Positions 58,133 through 64,000 of a DNA stretch of 64,000 nucleotides are shown piece after piece. The stretch spans positions 248,001 through 312,000 of the forward strand of contig NZ_BMDQ01000001.1 in assembly GCF_014635865.1 (NCBI RefSeq). The letters run 5' to 3'. This DNA is from Winogradskyella haliclonae. Lineage in GTDB: Bacteria > Bacteroidota > Bacteroidia > Flavobacteriales > Flavobacteriaceae. Within the stretch, counting starts at the first letter, position 1. Every line of letters starts with the position of its first letter. The position numbers and the translations under genes are program-made. Under the pieces are notes generated by a model. That model did not search any database. It was not told the origin of the DNA and saw only the letters and a program-made list of their open reading frames with translations.

Positions 58133-59419
58133 ATGCTAAAGCGTTCCCTTGCTGTAATTTTACTATGCATGTCTACTTATGCTTTAGCACAAATTGAACC
58201 TAATGAAAATTCCGAAAAACAAGCGAATAAAAAAACTGAAGACTCTTTAAAAAAAAGAGTCTTTTTAGAAAATATTGGTTTGGGTTATTTCCCTACCAAG
58301 TATTTTAATTTTGACCTTAGATACTTAGTAAAGTACAATCAATTTGAAGGTTTTAGAACTGGTCTTGGAGGTGTTACTAGTGAAAAATTTTCCGATAAAT
58401 TTCGTGTCAATGGTTATCTGGTATATGGTTTTAGAGACCAACGTTACAAGTATAGTATTGGTGGCGGATTAAGACTTAATGAAAAAACAGACACTTGGGT
58501 TAACTTTACCTATACGGATGATTTACAAGAAACGGGCAGTTCAAAATTTTTAACGGATAAACGCTTCTTTTCATTTTTTGAACCACGTTTATTAAATATA
58601 GATTTGTTCCATCGACATATTACAAAATCTATATCCGTACAACATAAAATATCAAATAACCTACTATCAGAAACTCAGTTTGCTGTTAGCAGGGTTAATC
58701 CAACTTACAATTACTCATTTGCATCTAATGGAGACGTATTTAACTCTTTTAGATTCAGTACTGCTACTCTAAGTCTGCAGTGGAGCCCCTTTAGTAAGTA
58801 TGAGTTTATCAATAATAAAATTGAAGAAACTGTTGATGGTTATCCAAAATTCACGGGCCAATTAACCCAAGGTTTTGGAGATGTATTTAAGAGTGATTTT
58901 AATTTTGCAAAAATTGATTTTAGAACCATCCACCAAATAGATTATGGTAATGAATCACTGACTCGATTAACGTTAGTCGCTGGATTAGCTTCGGGAGAAA
59001 CCCCTTTAACGCATTTGTATCATGCTTACCCTAATAATATTAGAAAAGAGACTGTTTTGCAGCGCTTTTCTGTGGCTGGCTTAAACAGTTTTGAAACCAT
59101 GTTTTTTAATGAGTTTTTTAGTGACCGATTTACTACATTTCAATTTAAGCATTACTTAAAGCCTTTTAAAATCTCAAGCCGTTGGAAACCTCAATTGGTC
59201 TTAATCTCGAGATATGCTCTAGGAAACATGAAAAGTATAGACCAACATCAAGGTATAAATTTTGGAACTCTAGACAAGTTATATTCTGAGTCCGGATTTG
59301 AGATTAATAAACTACTTTTTGGATTTGGATTAAGTTTTGCTTACCGCTATGGCGGTTATCACTTACCATCTTTAGGCGATAATTTTGCATTTAAGTTTAC
59401 CTTTAATATCTCTTTGTAG
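58133..59419 (+). CDS. DUF5686-type outer-membrane barrel protein, barrel only
   Basis: A 428-residue exported protein with a signal peptide ending YALAQ. After a short linker (EKQANKKTEDSLKKR) the chain is barrel-like from FLENIGLGYFPTKYFNFDLRY-type strands (cited in part: GLGYFPTKYFNFDLRY) to FKFTFNISL. It resembles the C-terminal barrel of DUF5686 proteins. Typical members carry an N-terminal carboxypeptidase-like regulatory domain and are about twice as long; that domain is absent here. I use ATG 58133 rather than the TTG one codon earlier. Function is unknown. Confidence 0.72.
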   Translation: MLKRSLAVILLCMSTYALAQIEPNENSEKQANKKTEDSLKKRVFLENIGLGYFPTKYFNFDLRYLVKYNQFEGFRTGLGGVTSEKFSDKFRVNGYLVYGFRDQRYKYSIGGGLRLNEKTDTWVNFTYTDDLQETGSSKFLTDKRFFSFFEPRLLNIDLFHRHITKSISVQHKISNNLLSETQFAVSRVNPTYNYSFASNGDVFNSFRFSTATLSLQWSPFSKYEFINNKIEETVDGYPKFTGQLTQGFGDVFKSDFNFAKIDFRTIHQIDYGNESLTRLTLVAGLASGETPLTHLYHAYPNNIRKETVLQRFSVAGLNSFETMFFNEFFSDRFTTFQFKHYLKPFKISSRWKPQLVLISRYALGNMKSIDQHQGINFGTLDKLYSESGFEINKLLFGFGLSFAYRYGGYHLPSLGDNFAFKFTFNISL

Positions 59420-59420
59420 T

Positions 59421-61946
59421 TTATTTTTTGGATTCTATAACAGAATATTCAACTGTTTTGTAACCTACTCTTCCATCCTTAGTAACCGCCTCAACAATAA
59501 CAAGAAATTCTCCTGTATTATCTGAATGGCTGTATTTTACTTTATTTGAATTATTACTATTCATCTTTACATCAGGATTCCAATAAATTGTAGAGCGTAA
59601 GTCAGGCTCTGAATTTATACTTGAAAAGCTATCCTCGTGATCTGGAACATAAAACTCCTTTACAGTTGAAAATACTGATATTGTATGAATCTTGACACCT
59701 TTCTTTAAATCTAGAGCACCATAAAGTCCCTTATTAGCTTTTGTATAAATTGATATTACAGCGCCGTCAACAATTCCAAAAGGAGGAGGTTCACCGTTAA
59801 CAATTGATATTAACTCTTTGAGCTTCTTAGCATTTTCTATGACCTCTAAACTGGTAATTTCTTCTGGCCTTATATATTGGAGTAAATCATAATTATCTTT
59901 CATAACTGGCACTCCATCTACTACCCATAAAGTCACATAACCTTTTCCATGTTTAATAGATTTAACACTTAGGCTTGTACTTCCAATTTCTCTAGTGACA
60001 TATAATTTATCTCTAAACCCAGAAGATATGACATCAAAAAGTCCTGAAGACCATTTAGGGTTTTTCTCTAATAAGTCTTCTCCATTAATAACAACATCTG
60101 GTTCACCATATTTATCAAACATTTCTTTTCGCTTTGGAGTCATCTTATAAGCATCAATAATAACTTCATCTAGCTCTGTAACACCAGTAATATTTGTATA
60201 ATATTTATTTAATTTATTAAGTTGATTACGATTGGTTTTTACTAACCTACTAATTGAGGTGTCTTGTTTAATAATTTTCTCTGATTCATTATAAATAAAG
60301 TCTGGTATCATTCTTTTTCGTTTATTCAAAGTGATATCATAATTTCTACTCTCTTTATCATTTAATCCATTGGGTTTAAAAATCATTTTCTTTTCGTTAC
60401 CATATAAGTCATCAATTCGAAAATCAAAACTACCCGGAACTGATAAACTCCCAGAATAGATAGAATAATCATTGCCCAAAGTGGTCATCATAACATCTAA
60501 ATCTTCTTGTTTAAAATTCGAGTTCTTGACATTAATAACACCTTTAATACTCAATCCTTTTTCTAATTTGTAATCGAGTTTTTGTTTTGGAGTAACATAC
60601 TTATAATTTCTCCACCCTTGTGTTAACATTAAATCATCAACGTTAAGTCTATTTTCTCTTGAAAAATATCTTCCCGGTTTATCTATCTTGCCTTTAATAT
60701 CTGAGCTTAATAAAAAATATGAGAGTATATTATCTCTTTCATTCTCAATGTCTCCATATAATGATTTATCTAAAACTAAAATTGAAGCACTTGCATCTTC
60801 TTCAGTAATAGACTGTTGATTATTAAAACCTAAATCTATATTTACAGTTTTTCTTTTTTCTAGTATCATTGAACTAAACTTTGCATTTATGTCTAGGTAG
60901 CGTTCTGATAATTCATTAAAATATAAACGTTCTGAAATAGCTTGATAGTTTTTGTTTGATAATTGAAAGATTATAATACCGTTAGGAAATGTAGATTTTG
61001 GTATAGTAAAAATATATTTGTTCTCAATTAGACTTACTTCTTGACTAAAGTATTCCTTCCCTCTTACTGAGCCTTTTAATATCAGTTTATCATTGTTTAA
61101 GATGTTAGTCCTAATAGCTACTATTAAGAATTCTTTTCGCTCAGAAACTGATAATGTGTAGCCTAATTCTTGTATTTCTGGTAAATGATAGTATTTATAT
61201 GTTTTACCATCTTTATTTAAAACTCTTGCTTTATATAAGCCAGTCTTTGGCAAGTCTTTAATTAGGAAGTGACCTAAGCCAACTTCATTACTTTTGAAAG
61301 TACTCAAGACTTCATCTCTTTCATTTACAATTTCACCATTCGCAACTATACTTTTGCCATTATTATCTGTAACTTTAAAACCAATTTTAATTGGAAGACC
61401 TCTTACCATTTTTCCACCCTCTGGAAAGAATTGTAGTCTTAAATCTAATATCTCAACTACTTCACTAAGGTCTTTATTATTTAAGGTTTTATCTCTTACT
61501 AATTCATCATCAATACTTGAAGGTATATCTGAAAAAATTTTAATATACTTTTTCGCAATAAAATCATCACCAAAATTCTTGTTCAATTCGCTGTAAGCTC
61601 TTATTTGGTAATTACCTTCTCTGTAACTTCTGTTTAAATCAAAAAACCCTTCCCCTATACCATTCTTAATCTTTAATAGTTTCGATTCTACAATCTCATT
61701 CTCAGAATTTATTAAATCTACGTTTAAAACACCACTAGTAATCTCTAAATTGTGTGTTACAGCATTTGCTAAAATAGCTTTAAACCAAATAGTTTTATCA
61801 GAAGTATAAATATTACTATCTAACTGTAAATAGATTTTCTCAGCAAAGGCTTCATGCTTAATATTTTCATTTGTTTGTGAAAACAAACTACTTTTTAGCA
61901 TGAAAAAAAATACACCAAGTAATAAAGTCTGTATTCTATTTCCCAT
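59421..61946 (-). CDS. Exported MG2 plus TonB-plug-like domain surface protein
   Basis: An 841-residue exported protein with a signal peptide ending SLFSQ. Residues 30-140 (EKIYLQLDSNIYTSDKTIWF, NYQIRAYSELN) match the MG2 macroglobulin-type domain, and further beta-sandwich repeats follow. Residues 600-740 contain LYVTREIGSTSLSVKS, YVTLWVVDGVPVMKDN and PEEITSLEVIENAKK, as in plug domains of TonB receptors, but no barrel follows. The combination is known in Bacteroidota surface proteins of unknown role. It is convergent with the DUF5686-like gene, one base apart. Confidence 0.75.
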   Translation of the reverse strand: MGNRIQTLLLGVFFFMLKSSLFSQTNENIKHEAFAEKIYLQLDSNIYTSDKTIWFKAILANAVTHNLEITSGVLNVDLINSENEIVESKLLKIKNGIGEGFFDLNRSYREGNYQIRAYSELNKNFGDDFIAKKYIKIFSDIPSSIDDELVRDKTLNNKDLSEVVEILDLRLQFFPEGGKMVRGLPIKIGFKVTDNNGKSIVANGEIVNERDEVLSTFKSNEVGLGHFLIKDLPKTGLYKARVLNKDGKTYKYYHLPEIQELGYTLSVSERKEFLIVAIRTNILNNDKLILKGSVRGKEYFSQEVSLIENKYIFTIPKSTFPNGIIIFQLSNKNYQAISERLYFNELSERYLDINAKFSSMILEKRKTVNIDLGFNNQQSITEEDASASILVLDKSLYGDIENERDNILSYFLLSSDIKGKIDKPGRYFSRENRLNVDDLMLTQGWRNYKYVTPKQKLDYKLEKGLSIKGVINVKNSNFKQEDLDVMMTTLGNDYSIYSGSLSVPGSFDFRIDDLYGNEKKMIFKPNGLNDKESRNYDITLNKRKRMIPDFIYNESEKIIKQDTSISRLVKTNRNQLNKLNKYYTNITGVTELDEVIIDAYKMTPKRKEMFDKYGEPDVVINGEDLLEKNPKWSSGLFDVISSGFRDKLYVTREIGSTSLSVKSIKHGKGYVTLWVVDGVPVMKDNYDLLQYIRPEEITSLEVIENAKKLKELISIVNGEPPPFGIVDGAVISIYTKANKGLYGALDLKKGVKIHTISVFSTVKEFYVPDHEDSFSSINSEPDLRSTIYWNPDVKMNSNNSNKVKYSHSDNTGEFLVIVEAVTKDGRVGYKTVEYSVIESKK

Positions 61947-62114
61947 AAAATATCTATTTATATAAAGTTACAAAGAGCATAAAAAATTGATATTAATTGT
62001 CTGTTAAAATATCAAGATTTATGTGTGTTTTAATTCAAAAGTCTACCTTTAAATTAATCTATATTATAATGATTAATAAAAATTAATTTTAACACAGATT
62101 ATCTACGTTTTTTC

Positions 62115-62122
62115 TACCTTTG
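62115..62122 (+). promoter_or_regulatory. Candidate -7 box of the MMPL transporter
   Basis: TACCTTTG matches TAnnTTTG exactly, 18 bases upstream of the ATG at 62141. The rest of the 194-base gap before it is AT-rich with no gene that I can support. Confidence 0.42.
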
Positions 62123-62140
62123 ACGCTCATTTACAAATGC

Positions 62141-64000
62141 ATGTTTAAACTTTTAACAACTGGTTTTTGGGAAACTGTTGCGCGATTAATTTTGCGCAAT
62201 AAAATTGCTATTCTCATCACAGTGATTTTGTATACTATATTTTTTAGTATGCAATGGAAGCACATGCGCTTTACATATACTGAGGCTAACCTATTACCAG
62301 ATGATCACGAAGTAAACCTTAGTTACAATAATTTCCTCGATATTTTTGGTGAAGAGGGAAATCTCATAGTATTAGGTGTAAAAGACTCCATGCTTTTTTC
62401 TATTGAAAAACTTAATGCATGGAATCGTCTTTCTGAAGATTTTAAAAGTTTTGACGAAGTTGAAACAGTTATTTCCATTAAAGATTTACAAAAACTAGTT
62501 AAAAATACAAAAGAAGAAAAGTTTGATTTAGAACCTTTTATCAAAGATTCTATTACTTCAATAAAACAAATTGAAACATTACAAGATGAGCTTTTTAAAA
62601 AGTATCCTTTTTACGATAATTTTTTATTCAATAAAGATTCTAAAACCGTTCGAACAGCTATATATCTTAAAAAAGATATTGTAAACACCTCAGCTAGAAA
62701 AGACTTTGTAATTCAAACACTAAGTAACAAGATAAGTGAGTTTGAAACAACTACAAATCTCGATGTGCGTGTTTCTGGAATGCCATACATACGCACTTTA
62801 AACTCCCAAAACATTGTTGACGAAATAAGTCTTTTTATAGGAGCCGCATTAGCAGTAACCTCATTAATTTTCTTTTTATTTTTTAGGTCGTTTAGAGCCA
62901 CATTTATATCATTGATTGTTGTCTGTATTGGTGTGATGTGGACCTTTGGTATTCTTGGCTTATTAAATTATGAAATTACAGTACTGACAGCGCTTATTCC
63001 GCCATTAATAATTGTTATTGGTATCCCAAATTGTATTTTCTTAATTAATAAATATCAACACGAAGTAAGATTACACGGGAACAAGGTCAAATCACTTCAA
63101 CGCGTCATCACAAAAGTGGGTAATGCCACTTTAATGACAAATGTGACTACTGCATCTGGTTTTGCAACTTTTATCCTTACTGAGAGTCAACTTTTAAAAG
63201 AGTTTGGTATTGTGGCATCTTTAAGTATTCTAGCCATTTTTATACTTTGCCTTTTAATTATACCTATTCTATATACATTTCTACCTTATCCTAAACCTCG
63301 TCACTTAGAACATTTAAACAAACGCTGGATAAATGGTTTTGTAGATTGGATGGAACGTATGGTAAAGCACAAGAAAATAACCATATACGTTACGGCATTA
63401 ATCTTATTAATTGCAAGCCTTTTAGGTATAAATAAGATTATTATATCTGGTAGTCTTATTGAAGATATGCCAAAAAATACAGAGTTTTTTAGTGATATCC
63501 GTTTCTTTGAATCTGAGTTTAATGGCATAATGCCATTAGAAATTATGATAGATACCAAACGTAAAAAAGGTGTCATGAAATTGGCTACAATAAAAAGAAT
63601 GAATCAGCTTGAAGAGTTGATTGAAGAAATCCCTGAACTCTCAAAACCTATTTCTGTAGTTGGCTTAGTAAAGTATGCAAAGCAAGCTTATACAAATGGT
63701 AATCCTAAGTACTATCAGTTGCCAACAAGTCAAGAAAACTTATTTATTAGTTCTTATGTAAAAAAGTCCTCTTCAGATGTCGATTTACTTAGGAACTTTG
63801 TCGATAGTACAGGTCAATATGCTCGCATCACTACCTTTATGAAAGATATTGGAACTGATAAAATGGAGCGTATTGAAGAAGACCTTCAAAATAAAATAAA
63901 TAAAGTTTTTCCGAAAGAACGCTACCAAGTTACCATCACAGGAAAAGCATTAGTTTTTCAAAAAGGAACTAAATATCTTGTAAGAAATCTTGTTATCTCT
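62141..64000 (+). CDS. MMPL/RND superfamily transporter, N-terminal part (cut by window edge)
   Basis: A large inner-membrane transporter; 620 residues are visible and the gene runs off the right edge. One helix lies near residues 22-40, then a periplasmic loop (about 45-220) and a block of helices from about 225 (FIGAALAVTSLIFFLFFRSF, LIPPLIIVIGIPNCIFLINK, then ATLMTNVTTASGFATFIL). The proton-relay features of HpnN/MmpL-type proteins sit in this block. A second periplasmic loop begins near 430. Such proteins export lipids or act as hydrophobe transporters; the substrate is unknown. ATG 62141 is the only start giving this frame. Confidence 0.9.
   Translation, partial: MFKLLTTGFWETVARLILRNKIAILITVILYTIFFSMQWKHMRFTYTEANLLPDDHEVNLSYNNFLDIFGEEGNLIVLGVKDSMLFSIEKLNAWNRLSEDFKSFDEVETVISIKDLQKLVKNTKEEKFDLEPFIKDSITSIKQIETLQDELFKKYPFYDNFLFNKDSKTVRTAIYLKKDIVNTSARKDFVIQTLSNKISEFETTTNLDVRVSGMPYIRTLNSQNIVDEISLFIGAALAVTSLIFFLFFRSFRATFISLIVVCIGVMWTFGILGLLNYEITVLTALIPPLIIVIGIPNCIFLINKYQHEVRLHGNKVKSLQRVITKVGNATLMTNVTTASGFATFILTESQLLKEFGIVASLSILAIFILCLLIIPILYTFLPYPKPRHLEHLNKRWINGFVDWMERMVKHKKITIYVTALILLIASLLGINKIIISGSLIEDMPKNTEFFSDIRFFESEFNGIMPLEIMIDTKRKKGVMKLATIKRMNQLEELIEEIPELSKPISVVGLVKYAKQAYTNGNPKYYQLPTSQENLFISSYVKKSSSDVDLLRNFVDSTGQYARITTFMKDIGTDKMERIEEDLQNKINKVFPKERYQVTITGKALVFQKGTKYLVRNLVIS

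Overview
The window is a low-GC chromosomal stretch from a marine-type member of the Flavobacteriaceae (Bacteroidota). The assignment rests on TAnnTTTG promoter boxes sitting close to start codons with no Shine-Dalgarno sequences, on families largely confined to Bacteroidota (DUF3098, DUF3127, DUF4301, DUF5686, S46 dipeptidyl-peptidase, Ig-like lipoprotein, TonB-dependent receptor), and on gene orders typical of the group (ftsX-DUF3098-uppP-truB; rplM-rpsI-rpsB-tsf-pyrH-frr). I saw no tRNA, rRNA, CRISPR array, insertion sequence or prophage. No gene-free stretch exceeds 300 bases.

Layout. 1-3.9 kb: 5' part of leuS (minus), then ftsX, a tiny membrane protein, DUF3098, uppP and truB (envelope and tRNA modification). 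4-11.4 kb: small housekeeping genes (TonB-like protein, single-cysteine thioredoxin, tag, aat, DUF3127, flavin reductase, orphan histidine kinase plus zinc-ribbon membrane protein, HIT, greA) and a degenerate Rieske-like lipoprotein. 11.4-18.5 kb: a minus-strand block. A TPP riboswitch controls a TonB-dependent receptor; directly upstream lies a tightly overlapping run of PPTase, GGGP synthase, thiamine-binding-like protein, PnuC-type transporter, NadR-like kinase, DUF4301 and ArfB. 18.6-22.5 kb: ahcY, a DinB/DUF1569-like protein, then a two-gene cassette of TcmP (three-Cys-motif partner) and a three-Cys-motif DUF5131/Gp37-Gp68 protein, the best candidate for an uncharacterised system. 22.5-29.3 kb: an S46 (DPP11-type) peptidase, a two-component system, and a divergent row of three secreted DUF6624-like proteins. 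29.4-36.7 kb: methionine/glutamine aminotransferase, serine hydrolase, omega-amidase, Ig-like lipoprotein, ComF-type protein, a palindromic intergenic repeat and glyS. 36.7-44.2 kb: outer-membrane proteins, exonuclease III, OmpA lipoprotein, LprI-like protein, aldo/keto reductase. 44.2-49.6 kb: a cyanophycin locus (synthetase, cyanophycinase, isoaspartyl peptidase, GNAT). 49.7-58.1 kb: polA, Sua5/TsaC and the ribosomal protein/EF-Ts/UMP kinase/RRF block with structured leaders. 58.1-64 kb: a DUF5686-type barrel, an MG2/plug-domain surface protein, and the 5' part of an MMPL/RND transporter running off the edge.

How the genes fit together. The cyanophycin locus encodes polymer synthesis (CphA), depolymerisation to beta-Asp-Arg (CphB) and probable dipeptide cleavage (isoaspartyl peptidase), a full nitrogen-storage cycle. 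The riboswitch receptor with the PnuC-type transporter, a thiamine-binding-like protein and a kinase suggests vitamin salvage across both membranes, with thiamine and nicotinamide riboside as the competing substrates. AhcY, the aminotransferase and the omega-amidase fit methionine-cycle and glutamine-transaminase salvage. All family names come from recognising motifs in the translated sequence; no database search was run.
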